From Lewinellaceae bacterium (GTDB taxonomy: Bacteria; Bacteroidota; Bacteroidia; Chitinophagales; Saprospiraceae), in the NCBI GenBank assembly GCA_016710765.1, contig JADJUJ010000009.1:1-19576 (forward strand): 19,576 nt of DNA, given 5' to 3'. Numbering within the stretch: the stretch's first letter is position 1; every line of letters starts with the position of its first letter. A program made the translations under genes and the position numbers. This document shows, piece after piece, positions 8,715 through 17,342 of the stretch. The notes below the pieces were generated by a model. That model did no database searches. It had not been told where the DNA came from and saw only the letters and a program-made list of their open reading frames with translations.

Positions 8715-9989
8715 AACTGCGCACCAAATTCATCCTGTTTATCATCGTCATCCATGCTGCGGCGATTATCCTTTCCTTCTTTATTTTTCAAAAAAATAAA
8801 TGGGTATTCCTCAGCTCCGAATTTCTAATCTGATTTCCCTGGCCATCAGTTGGTCTTTATAGAAAGAGTTAATCCAGCCCATGCAATTGTTGCTCCGGGC
8901 GTTGATGCCATTCACGATCGCGATTTCAATGTAAAATTTGTTGAAACCGGGCGCTATGAAATGGACAAATTGATTGGCGTGTACAATGCTATGATTGACC
9001 ATTTGCGCAACGAACGGAAACTACAGCAGGAACAACATTATTTTTTAGAAAAACTGGTTCAAACCGCTCCTACCGGTATCATCATGTTGGACCCTTGAAG
9101 GAAGCGTCGAAAGCATCAACCCCAAAGCCATGGAATGGCTGGATGCACAAGCCCAAAACTGGCCGGGGAAGGCAGCAAAAAGTATTTCACACCCTGTCAT
9201 GCAGGCTATCTCCGGAATGGCTGTCGGCACGGCAAAAACCATTTCCGGGCGGTAGCCGAACCCTAAAATTGCAAAGGCGCAATTCATCGATCGCGGTTTT
9301 CCCCGCATATTTATCATGATAGGAGGAACTCACCGCCGAAATCCTTTGCCGCTGAAAAACGATCCTATGGCAAAATTATCAGGATGATGGCACATGAGGT
9401 CAACAACTCCGTGGGTGCCGTAAACTCCATTCTCGATACTACCTTACAAACACAGCCTAAAGATGCAGCAATTTGCTTGGCGTTGGAGTAGCGATCCAAC
9501 GCAACGACAACCTGAACAGGTTCATGCGCAATTTTGCCCATGTTATCCGACCCCGGAGCCCAACAAGTCCAAGCTGACCTACATAGCTCTTGTTTTCGGT
9601 ATCACAACTGATGGGGTTTAAGGCCCTTGAAGCAGGAATAACCCTTGAACTAAAACTAACAGACGCCGTTTTTCAGATCAATGCAGATGCTAGTCTGCTC
9701 GAACAAGTGCTGATTAATGTCATTAAAAACGCAATTGAAGCAACGCCACCGACAGGCCTCATCGAAATTACAACCAATACCCAACTCAGCCTACTGGAAA
9801 TCAGCAACAATGGCGACCCCATTCCTGTAGAAATAGAGGACAAATTATTCTCCCCATTTTTCAGCAATAAAACGGAGGACAGGGTATCGGCCTAACCCCT
9901 GAGCCGTGAAATCCTAACCGCACATGGCTACTTTTTCCTTGAAAACCAGGGAAAATGGGCGTACCGTTTTCCAGATCAGCAATTTGTAA
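8711..9989 (+). CDS. Sensor histidine kinase, NtrY-like
   Basis: This is a membrane-bound kinase, partner of the overlapping regulator (ATGA overlap at 8711). The N-terminus MKLRTKFILFIIVIHAAAI forms the first helix. A short loop and a second membrane segment (ISLAISWSLYR) follow, then a HAMP-like stretch and a PAS-like region (about 9010-9320; FLEKLVQTAPTGIIMLD). The phosphoacceptor His is in MMAHEVNNSVGAVNSIL (His codon 9393-9395). The ATPase domain has the N box NVIKNAIEA (about 9715-9741), the G1-like ISNNGDPIP, and GQGIGLTLSREIL across a slip near 9880. The periplasmic loop is very short, suggesting sensing within or next to the membrane, as in envelope-stress kinases (inference). About 426 codons. 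Frame slips also occur near 8815, 8880, 9095, 9240, 9340 and 9475. Confidence 0.87.
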
Positions 9990-10110
9990 AACAGGGTTTT
10001 GAGTGCTGTTACTACCCTCCCCTTTTCGATCCAGAAATTTCCCCTGAATAATTTCCTGTACCGTTTTTTCACTCAATTTGGTTTCCAGCCAGGATAAAAT
10101 ATCAAGATAC
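9990..10110 (-). other. Unrecognised partial minus-strand ORF
   Basis: On the minus strand an open frame reads LDILSWLETKLSEKTVQEII, then QGKFLDRKGEGSNSTQNPVL. The composition is protein-like and the frame is clean for about 40 codons, but I cannot name the family. It converges on the histidine kinase, whose stop is at 9989. If this is the C-terminal end of a gene, its body should lie to the right, but that space is taken by an ilvA fragment on the opposite strand. A deletion or assembly junction near 10100 would explain both fragments. It may also be chance. Confidence 0.25.
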
Positions 10111-10340
10111 AGGAAGGGCCGGGGCGCTCAAGGAGTTTGTGGTGCACGTTTTAGGCCCCGTCGATGACAATGTTCATTTTGAATACATCAAAAAGAACAA
10201 CCGGGAAGCCGGTCCGGCACTGGGGACTTGAATTCCGGCAACCAGGCTGGCTGCAGCCATTACAGCAGCGTCTGGATCAATACCATTTCAATTTTGAGTA
10301 TTTGAATGGGAACAGTGATTCGTTGCGGTTTTGGGTTTGA
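10105..10340 (+). pseudogene. ilvA: Threonine dehydratase C-terminal regulatory (ACT-like) fragment
   Basis: The frame reads GRAGALKEFVVHVLGPVDDN, then VHFEYIKKNNREAGPALG. After a one-base slip near 10228 it continues EFRQPGWLQPLQQRLDQYHF and ends with a tail of the form YLNGNSDSLRFWV. This matches the regulatory domain of short-form IlvA, with the family landmarks 'RPGALREF', 'LGPxDDI', 'FEYxKKxNRExGPALVGIE' and a final 'LxRFLV'. IlvA deaminates threonine to 2-oxobutanoate for isoleucine synthesis. Only about 78 of the expected 400 or more codons are present. The PLP-binding catalytic domain is absent, and the sequence immediately upstream is unrelated. It is either a true remnant or the product of a collapsed assembly. 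Confidence 0.7.
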
Positions 10341-10406
10341 GGGTTAGCATTCGCAAACTACCCGAACAGGAAGAAAAATCAAGTGCACTGCTTGAAAAGG
10401 CTTTTT

Positions 10407-10414
10407 TACCTTTG
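10407..10414 (+). promoter_or_regulatory. Candidate Bacteroidota -7 element for the aldo/keto reductase
   Basis: TACCTTTG is an exact match to TAnnTTTG and lies 28 bp before the ATG at 10443. The identical octamer occurs upstream of the minus-strand DUF4199 gene (18905-18912). I did not see a clear -33 TTTG at the usual spacing. Confidence 0.4.
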
Positions 10415-10442
10415 GCGCAACTGATCATTTTTCATTCGAGCC

Positions 10443-11432
10443 ATGTCCTACCTTCTTCCCCCAACGCTACACTACCATGCCCTTCCGCCGCTCCGGCCGC
10501 AGTGGCCTCCTGCTGCCCGCCATTTCCCTTGGCCTGTGGCACAACTTTTGGCGGTGTGGACGTTTATGAGCACTATCGGAAAACTCTTTTTCTGGCCTTC
10601 GATGCCCGGTATTACCCATTTTGATTTGGCCAACAACTACGGGCCTCCTCCCGGATCTGCTGAGGAAAATTTCGGCCGGATTTTACACGCGGACTTCCGC
10701 AACCATCGCGATGAAATGATCATATCCACCAAAGCCGGTTATCGGATGTGGGACGGCCTACGGCGAATGGGGCTCCAAAAAATACCTAATTTCCAGCCTG
10801 GACCAGAGCCTGCGGCGCATGCAACTCGATTATGTCGATATCTTTTACTCCACCGCCCCGACCCCGACACGCCAATGGAAGAAACCATGATGGCCCTCGA
10901 CCAGGTGGTTCGGCAAGGCAAAGCCCTGTACGCCGGAATTTCCAATTACAACGCCGAACAAAGCGCCGAAGCCTTTGAAATACTCCGCAGGCTGGGTACG
11001 CCCTGCCTTATCCACCAGCCCTTATACAGCATGTTCGTCCGTGACCCGGAAGCCGGATTGCTGGAGGTACTGGAAAAAGAAGGCGTAGGCTGTATTCCAT
11101 TCTCCCCGCTGGCGCAAGGCCTGCTAACAGCCAAATACCTCAAAGGCATCCCAGAGGACTCGAGGGCCGCAAAGCCTCATGGCTTTTTGCAGGAAAGCGC
11201 GGTAACACCGCAACGATTGACTCAGATCAAAGCATTGAACGATATCGCCATGGCACGCCACCAGTCGCTGGCCCAAATGGCGCTTTCCTGGTTGCTCAAA
11301 GACCCTCGGGTTACTTCGGTATTAGTAGGCGCCAGCCGCCCCGAACAACTCGCCGACTCCTTGAAATGCCTGGGAAACATCCATTTTGAAGGGCACGAAC
11401 TGGAGGCCATTGAAGCAATATTGAAAAACTAG
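10443..11432 (+). CDS. yghZ: Aldo/keto reductase, YghZ / L-glyceraldehyde 3-phosphate reductase type
   Basis: This is a cytoplasmic NADPH-dependent AKR that reduces aldehydes; E. coli YghZ acts on L-glyceraldehyde 3-phosphate and methylglyoxal. After frame slips near 10455 and 10545 the N-terminus reads MPFRRSGRSGLLLPAISLGL then WHNFGGVDVYEHYRK. Catalytic Asp and Tyr are in THFDLANNYGPPPGSAEEN, Lys in IISTKAGYRMWDG, and His in FYSHRPD, which is recovered only by joining two frames around 10850. The AKR C-terminal motifs LIHQPLYSMF, CIPFSPLAQGLLTAKYL and SVLVGASRPEQL are in one clean frame. About 330 codons matches the family. The start at 10443 (MSYL...) is chosen because E. coli YghZ also has a short 'NPERYGQM' leader before its YRYCGKSGL; here RYTTMPFRRSGRSGL follows. 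The gene stands alone with its own -7 element. Confidence 0.9.
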   Translation: MSYLLPPTLHYHALPPLRPQWPPAARHFPWPVAQLLAVWTFMSTIGKLFFWPSMPGITHFDLANNYGPPPGSAEENFGRILHADFRNHRDEMIISTKAGYRMWDGLRRMGLQKIPNFQPGPEPAAHATRLCRYLLLHRPDPDTPMEETMMALDQVVRQGKALYAGISNYNAEQSAEAFEILRRLGTPCLIHQPLYSMFVRDPEAGLLEVLEKEGVGCIPFSPLAQGLLTAKYLKGIPEDSRAAKPHGFLQESAVTPQRLTQIKALNDIAMARHQSLAQMALSWLLKDPRVTSVLVGASRPEQLADSLKCLGNIHFEGHELEAIEAILKN

Positions 11433-11747
11433 TGCAGCGTCCGGCGACTTGTTTGTTACGCGTCCCTGCCGATTTTTTTTGCACGGATTGTACACTGATT
11501 TTAATAATAGATTTTACACAGAATGTGATACCCACCAATTATTTAATTTTTATTCCCGTAGATTTTTGCTCAAAATTTTGAGACTTCCATTATAAGATGC
11601 CTTGACACGACGTGTCCTGCTTTTAAATCTCACTTTGCGCTTCTTTACAATACATGTTTACCTGCTTGCCCAAAACAGGCATTTTTTGAGCTTAACCCGG
11701 CACTTTCCCAAATAATCCTTAATTTTATCCAGCCTAACCAAAATACT
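11433..11747. other. Intergenic region upstream of the formate dehydrogenase operon
   Basis: No convincing ORF is present. The region starts with a weak GC stem (CGGC...GCCG) followed by a run of eight T at about 11473-11480, which might terminate the reductase transcript. It also contains a 13-bp perfect palindrome, GACACGACGTGTC (11604-11616), and AT-rich sequence up to the ATG at 11748. I found no exact TAnnTTTG on the plus strand; TCACTTTG at 11630-11637 is one base off. Confidence 0.4.
11604..11616. promoter_or_regulatory. 13-bp palindrome, candidate operator
   Basis: GACACG-A-CGTGTC is a perfect 6-bp inverted repeat around one central base, 132 bp upstream of the formate dehydrogenase start. 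It could be a site for a dimeric regulator. No regulator gene for it is visible in the window. Confidence 0.25.
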
Positions 11748-13398
11748 ATGTCAAAAAACATACAGAACTTATCAGCACGCAAGGGACTCGACGAAAATCT
11801 CTTTGAAGAACTGGCAGCCACCCGGCAAGAAAACGGTCTGCCCGATAAGGCAAAACTGGCCGATGTTGCAGATAAATTTCTGATCGGAAAGGCCTCTGCA
11901 TACGGCGCAGCCTCTTTACGACTTCCTGAACCCGCACGCCAGCGGGAAAAAGCATTTGTTTGTTCGGGAAGCGCCTGCCTGCCCGCAGGAACCCAAGATG
12001 CCGTTAAATCCGATTTGGAAAATACGCTGGGAGCCGGTACCATCGGTGAAGTGTACTGCCTGGGCCGTTGCTATGAAAACCGCGCTTTCCACCACGATGG
12101 CAAGAACTATTCCGGAACCGATGCCGATCAGGTAGCAGATGTTTGCCGGAACGGCGCAACTACTAATGCGGCGCCATATACCCACCAGGGCCTTGGACAA
12201 GGCCTCTTGTCTTTCCAGGCAATGAGCGCCGATGAGTGCCTGCAATTGCTGCCCGCCTGGCTGCAACGCGCCCTGAACAGTTGTTACAGGAACTTCAAAC
12301 TTCCGGACTTCGCGGTCGCGGCGGCGCAGGGTTTCCCATGGCCATCAATGCAAATACCGTCAGGAATGAGCCTGCTGATGCCCGTTACATCGTTTGCAAT
12401 GCCGACGAGGGCGACCCCGGTGCCTTTCCGACCGCTATTTGCTGGAAGAACAGCCGCATCTGGTGCTCATCGGAATGATTTTGGCGGGCTACATGTCGAA
12501 CGCCAGCGATGGCGTGGTGTACATCCGCGCCGAGTACCCCGAATCCATAGCCCTTACCACGCGTCTGGCGGATCAACTCAACACCCTTTTCCCGATCACA
12601 ACATTTGGCGGAGCCACCTTTACTTTCGCCTCAAGGTGGTCAAAGCGCAAGGCGCCTACATCTGTGGAGAAGAAACCGCCCTGCTCAATTCCTTGGAGGG
12701 CAACCGCGCAGAAGTACGCACCCGTCCGCCCTTCCCGGCACAGTCGGGTTTGTATGGAAAACCTACTGCCGTAAACAATGTAGAAACCCTGGCCAGCATT
12801 CCATTCATCGTGCAGGAAGGTGGAGCGCGTTTTAAAAAAATAGGTACCGAAAAATCGAGCGGCACCAAACTGCTTTCCCTCGACAGCCATTTCAAGCGCC
12901 CTGGCTTGTACGGAGGTAGACATGGGCACTCCCCTGCGTGTGGTGGTAGATGAAATGGGCGGTGGCTTTCGCGAGCCGGTCAAAGCCCTGCACATCGGCG
13001 GTCCGTTGGGTGGACTCGTTCCCATGAGTAAAATTGACGATTTAAGCATTGACTTCGAATCCTTTGCCAGCAATGGTTTCCTGTTGGGCCACGCCTCAAT
13101 TTTGTCGGTACCAGAACGTTTTCCCTTGGTAAAATACCTGGAACACTTGTTTGCTTTTACCGCGCACGAAAGCTGTGGAAAATGCTTTCCCTGCCGGATA
13201 GGTTCGGTGCGTGGCAAGGAATTACTGCAAAAAGCACAATCGGAAAACTACCAAATCGACCGTGAGTTGTGGAACGACTTGCTCGAAACCCTGGAAAAAG
13301 GGTCGCTCTGTGCCCTTGGCGGCGGTATTCCTTTACCGGTTAAAAATGCGATGCAGTATTTTAGCGAGGAATTGAAGCCTTATTTTTCTAGAGGATAA
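11748..13398 (+). CDS. NAD-dependent formate dehydrogenase diaphorase subunit, fused NuoE-NuoF type
   Basis: This flavoprotein passes electrons from the catalytic subunit to NAD+. The N-terminal part (to about residue 150) is a NuoE/FdsG-like thioredoxin-fold [2Fe-2S] domain with CSGSACLPAG (C-x4-C) and CLGRCYENRA (C-x3-C). The rest is a NuoF/FdsB-like 51-kDa domain: FMN/NADH-binding LRGRGGAGFPMAINANT, YIVCNADEGDPGAF, GAYICGEETALLNSLEG, and SGLYGKPTAVNNVETLASI. The SLBB-like part reads MGGGFREPVKALHIGGPLGG. The [4Fe-4S] ligands are in ESCGKCFPCRIGS and SLCALGG. About 550 codons equals the sum of the two subunits. Frame changes near 12230, 12430, 12590 and 12915 look like indels. It is followed by the catalytic subunit at 13498. 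Confidence 0.88.
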
Positions 13399-13463
13399 GG
13401 AGAGGAGAGAGGAGAGTAAAGGAGAGAGGAGAGAGGAGGAGAGAGTAGAGGAGAGAGGAGTGA
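13399..13463 (+). repeat. Purine heptamer repeat (GGAGAGA) between formate dehydrogenase genes
   Basis: Starting immediately after the stop of the diaphorase gene is a degenerate all-purine array built on GGAGAGA, for example GGAGAGAGGAGAGT and GGAGAGAGGAGAGAGGA, with occasional GTA or AAA interruptions. It ends about 34 bp before the next ATG. The unit length of 7 is the same as in the AAAGACC array at 6054-6110. The repeat lies inside what should be one mRNA and resembles multiple SD-like GGAG blocks. It could affect translation or RNA stability, or simply be slippage-generated sequence. Confidence 0.75.
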
Positions 13464-13497
13464 AAAGCCAATACATTACAGCCTAATTTAAACTACC

Positions 13498-16257
13498 ATG
13501 TCAAATCTTACCACTGTTGCCTATATCAATGATCAGCCCTGCGCCTACGCGCCCGGGGAAACCATCCTGCAGGTAGCGCGCCGTCATTTTGGCAAAGACA
13601 GCGTACCAACGCTATGTGATGCGCCAAACCTGGAGGCCTATGGCGCCTGTCGGGTTTCGCAGTGTAGAAGTGGCCCTCCAGGCTGGTGGGCCCCGGCGCA
13701 CCAAGGCATCCTGTCATACCCTCATGGAGCCCGGCATGTTTATCTATACAGAAACACCGGAGATCCAGAAATTGCGCAAAAATATCGTTGAGCTGGTGCT
13801 TACCGACCACCCGCTGGATTGCCTGACCTGCGAAGTGAATGGCAACTGCGAATTGCAGGACACCGCCGCCCGTGTGGGCATACGAAAGGTCCGGTATCCG
13901 GATGGCGAAAACCATCTCGATCGGGAGAAGGACCTGAGTCACCCCTACCCTCACTTCCGACCTGTCGAAATGCATCCTGTGCTACCGTTGTGTGCGGGCT
14001 TGCGATGAGGTGCAGGGACAATTTGTACTCAGTGTCGAAGGCCGCGGCTACAACAGCCGAATCATAAAAGGCATGGACCAGAACTTCCTGGAGTCCGACT
14101 GCGTATCCTGCGGCGCCTGCTCCGCAAGCATGCCCTACCTCCGCTATTTCTGATGTGTTTCAGTCGAAGTCGGTTGTTGGACAAGACAAGGTGCGGACCA
14201 TTTGCACCTATTGTGGCGTGGGCTGCAACCTGGAAGTGAGTGTAAAAGACAATTCCATCCTCAGCATACAAGCGCCCTACGGCGCGGAGGTCAATTCCGG
14301 CCATACCTGCCTGAAAGGCCGCTATGCCTTCTCTTTTTACGATCACCCCGATCGGCTTCGCCACCCACTCATCCGGCGGAACGGGCAGTTCGAGCAAGCC
14401 AAAGCTGGGATGAAGTATACGACTACATTGCCGAACGCCTTTCGGCCATTCGCGACGAAAACGGCCCGGATGCCATTGCCGGCATTTCTTCTTCCCGCTG
14501 TACCAACGAGGAGAATTATTTGATGCAAAATTCATCCGCGCGGTCATCGGCACCAACAACATCGACGGCTGTGCCCGGGTTTGTCACTCCCCTACTGCCA
14601 TTGGGATGCAGCGCACTTTTGGAACCGGTGCAGCCACCAATTCCATTGCCGACCTGAAACACACCAGCGGCATGTTGGTGATCGGCGCCAACCCAACTGA
14701 AGCGCACCCTGTCACCGGGGCCAAGATCAAACAGCAGGCAATGAAGGGCAAAACGCTGATTGTAATCGATCCGCGTAAAACCGAAATGGCCAAATACGCC
14801 CATTACCATTTGCAACTCCGCCCCGGTACCAACATCGCCGTGCTGAACATGATGATGTATTACATTATCACGGAAGGTCTGGAGGACAAAGACTTTGTCA
14901 GCAGCCGTACGGAGGGATTTGAGGATTTGCGGCGGAATATTTTATCCAGCAATATCGATGAACTGGAAGAAGTTTCGGGTGTACCGCGAGAACAAGTTCG
15001 CGCAGCAGCCATCGCTTATGCCACCTGTGGGCCGGTAATGTCGTTTCACGGACTTGGTGTAACCGAGCACTACCAGGGAACCTTTGCTGTGATGCAAATT
15101 GCCAACCTGGCCATGCTCACAGGCAACATAGGCAAACCCGGTTGTGGGGTCAACCCTTTGCGCGGACAAAACAATGTTCAGGGCATGGCTGATATGGGCG
15201 TACAGCCCTACCCAGGGCGCCGGTTACCTCGGATGCAACCGATCCTGCAGTGATCCTTCAGTATGAGCATTTCTACGGTGCCAAACTGCCGAACCACATT
15301 GGATATACCATTCCAGAAATGTTTGACGCCGCCATTTCCAAGCAACTCAAGGCACTCTGGATCATGGGAGAAGACATCGTGCAATCGGACCCCAACACCA
15401 CCAAGGTCATTAAAGCCATGGAGTCGTTGGACCTCTTGATTGTACAGGAGATATTTATGACAGAGACCGCCAAATACGCGCACGTGATTTTGCCCGGCGC
15501 CTCTTTCCGGAAAAGAAGGTACGTTTACCAATGGGGAACGCCGGATTCAGGCCGTCCACCAGGTAGTGAAACCCATTGGCGAATCAAAAGCCGACGGGCA
15601 GATCATGGTAGACATCATGAACCGCATGGGCTACACGCAGGCGCCCTATACGGCCAAGGGCATGTTGGAAGAGATTTCAAAAAATCGTCCCCTTCTTTGC
15701 CGGTGTAAAATGGGAGAACCTGGGCGATCAGGGAAAACAATGGCCGGTTGCGCTGGATGGGAAAGATACCCAAATCCTGCACCAGGAAAGTTTCAAGCGG
15801 GGAAAAGGCCGTTTCTTTTTCCGTGAATTCGTAGAAACAAAAGAATTGCTCGACAACAGCGTGGAATATCCTTATATCCTGACCACCAACCGCGTGCTGG
15901 CGCATTACAACGCAGGAAACCATGACGCGCAGGACGCGTAACGTCCGAATCGTAACGGAAGACGTACTCCTGATCCATGCCAACGATGCCGCCAAACACA
16001 ACATCCAGCAAGGAGATTGGGTTTGCATCGAATCGCCCAGGGGCAAAATCGATCTTAAGGCAGACATTTCGGAAAATGTAAAGGAGGGCATCCTGAGTAC
16101 CACCTTCCACTTCCCGGATATCATGGTCAACCTTGTGACTTCCGATGTACACGACAGTGAAGCAAAATGCCCGGAGTATAAAGTCGTAGCGGTGAAAATC
16201 AGAAAAGCCCGCCGGGTGGCAGAAAGACATGAAAAACAGGGCAATACCCTTGTCTAG
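13498..16257 (+). CDS. fdhA: Formate dehydrogenase catalytic (alpha) subunit, molybdopterin type with NuoG-like Fe-S domains
   Basis: This subunit oxidises formate to CO2. Domains in order: plant-type [2Fe-2S] (TLCDAPNLEAYGACRVC with further Cys downstream), NuoG-type His/Cys [4Fe-4S] (DHPLDCLTCEVNGNCELQ), two [4Fe-4S] ferredoxin motifs (CILCYRCVRACDE and CVSCGAC...ACPTSAISD), then the Mo-bisPGD domain beginning TICTYCGVGCNLEVSVKDN. The metal ligand is Cys in CARVCHSPT (TGT codon 14582-14584), not selenocysteine. Later motifs are LVIGANPTEAHPVTGAKI, GNIGKPGCGVNPLRGQNNVQ, MGEDIVQSDPN, the cofactor-binding YPYILTTNRVLAHYN, and the C-terminal domain with ANDAAKHNIQQGDWVCIESP. About 920 codons is normal for FdsA-like subunits. 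Frame slips near 13655, 13950, 14130, 14405, 14540, 14600, 15225, 15510, 15690 and 15920 leave all cofactor motifs readable. No fdhD lies nearby. Confidence 0.92.
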
Positions 16258-16288
16258 ATTTTACCATATCACCTTAAAACTTGCTGCA

Positions 16289-16803
16289 ATGAAGCATAAA
16301 CAACGTTTTTTCAAGGGTGCATGCTTTTATTGGCGGCCTTGATATTCTCCGGTTGCCCGGTTAGTACCGATTATCCCTTGGGCGAAAACGGTACCGAAAA
16401 AATCGATAAAAATCTTTTCGGAACATGGACAACCGACAATGCGGACAGCGAAGTCAAAAAAGTAACCATTAACAGCGCCGATAACCTGACATACAATGTT
16501 TCCGTACAGGAAAAAGGAGAAATGTATGCTGCAGAAGAGGATCAGTTTAAAGCCTGGCTTACCAGACTGGACAAGCGAACCTTTTTAGTGCTTCAGGAAT
16601 TGTCAGAAGGCACTGATACAGGCAATTACTTCCTTTACCACCTCCGTATCAGCAAGAAGGAACTGGTCACACACGATGTAAGCTTGCTGAAGGAGGGCAT
16701 CGACGCTGTGGTGTCGACGGAGGCTTTCCGCAAGGAGGTGAGTGCTTCATTGAAGGACGCGAAATGTTTGACGAGCGAAATCGTATGGCTGAAGGAGAAA
16801 TGA
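16289..16803 (+). CDS. Small predicted lipoprotein, function unknown
   Basis: The protein starts MKHKQRFF and, after a one-base slip near 16315, continues MLLLAALIFSGC, a signal peptide with lipobox (FSGC). The mature part (about 150 residues) is in one clean frame and reads DKNLFGTWTTDNADSEVKKV, YNVSVQEKGEMYAAEEDQFK, RLDKRTFLVLQELSE and a Lys-rich tail. 'LFGTWxxxxxDSEVKKVTI...' resembles small lipoproteins with a lipocalin-like beta barrel, but I cannot assign a family with confidence. If the ATG at 16321 were the true start, the protein would still have a short hydrophobic segment and the lipobox. It lies 31 bp after the formate dehydrogenase gene and ends at a terminator-like hairpin, so it could be the last gene of that transcript. 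Confidence 0.75.
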
Positions 16804-16846
16804 TGACAGGTATCAACCCTTAGCCTGTCAAGCGTCAATTCTTTTT
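16804..16846 (+). terminator. Candidate intrinsic terminator
   Basis: TGACAGG (16804-16810) and CCTGTCA (16824-16830) form a perfect 7-bp stem with a 13-nt loop directly after the lipoprotein stop. A short T run (16842-16846) follows after an 11-nt gap. The gap is longer than in a classical terminator, so this may be only a 3'-end stabilising hairpin. Confidence 0.4.
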
Positions 16847-16889
16847 GATTGGAATTTCTACATCTTTGTTGAAACCAATGCTATAGATT

Positions 16890-17330
16890 ATGACGAACGA
16901 TAAAGTGTGTAGGTGTTTGGCTGGACGTCAAAGATGCCTACATCGTTCATTTGGCAACAGAAACCAAAGAACAGCCTAGGGTCACCCATATCATCTCTAA
17001 CATCAATACAGGCGTTTCCAAAGGAGGCTCCAAAACCAGTTGGCCCTGGGGCCGCAGGGCGGCGTTTCCGAGCGTATTGTGACGGAGAAGAAGCACCACG
17101 AAGAGAAACTCGCTCGAAGAAATCATCAAGGCTTTGGGAGCGACGCCGACGCTTTGTTTATTTTTAGATCTTCCCGGCCAAGTACGGCTTGAAAAAACGC
17201 AATCGAAGCGATCAGCACTTCCCTACCGAGATCATGGACGTTCGCGCTGCTGACCAAATGACACAGAACCAGATGTAGGCAGAGGCGTGGGAATCTCTTT
17301 ATTGAACACTATGTACCGACGGTAAAATAG
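16890..17330 (+). CDS. Conserved hypothetical protein, 'GVWLD...AYIV' type
   Basis: Starting at ATG 16890 (MTNDK), the reading path after a slip near 16910 is GVWLDVKDAYIVHLATETKE, then VTHIISNINTGVSKGGSKTS. After another slip near 17045 come GPQGGVSERIVTEKKHHEEKL, EIIKALG (17115), DADALFIFGPAK, YGLKKAIEAISTSLPTEI and MDVRAADQMTQNQM, ending HYVPTVK. I recall a Bacteroidota family with the same outline: GVWLDxxxAY at the N-terminus, a central RExxxxxH stretch, 'IFLTGPxxAKxEL', and a final 'ADxMTENQxVAxVRxFF'. It resembles the Host-attachment/eRF1-like fold group, and its biochemical role is unknown to me. About 147 codons with at least five frame slips. It converges on the hydrolase gene, whose stop is 12 bp away. 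Confidence 0.6.
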
Positions 17331-17342
17331 TCGATGCTGACT

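Noticed and set aside
9861..10076. RPA-like or OB-fold protein suggested by LSEKTVQEIIQG...NPVLQI
   Set aside because: It has a loose similarity in spacing to the RPA70 N-terminal domain only. It is too short and is placed antisense to the kinase end, so no function was assigned.
16890..17330. Transposase remnant (IS110-like start 'GVWLDVKDAYIVHLA')
   Set aside because: There is a passing resemblance to the N-terminus of IS110 transposases. However, the total length of about 147 codons, the C-terminal ADQMTQNQ motif, the convergent gene layout and the absence of terminal repeats argue against it.
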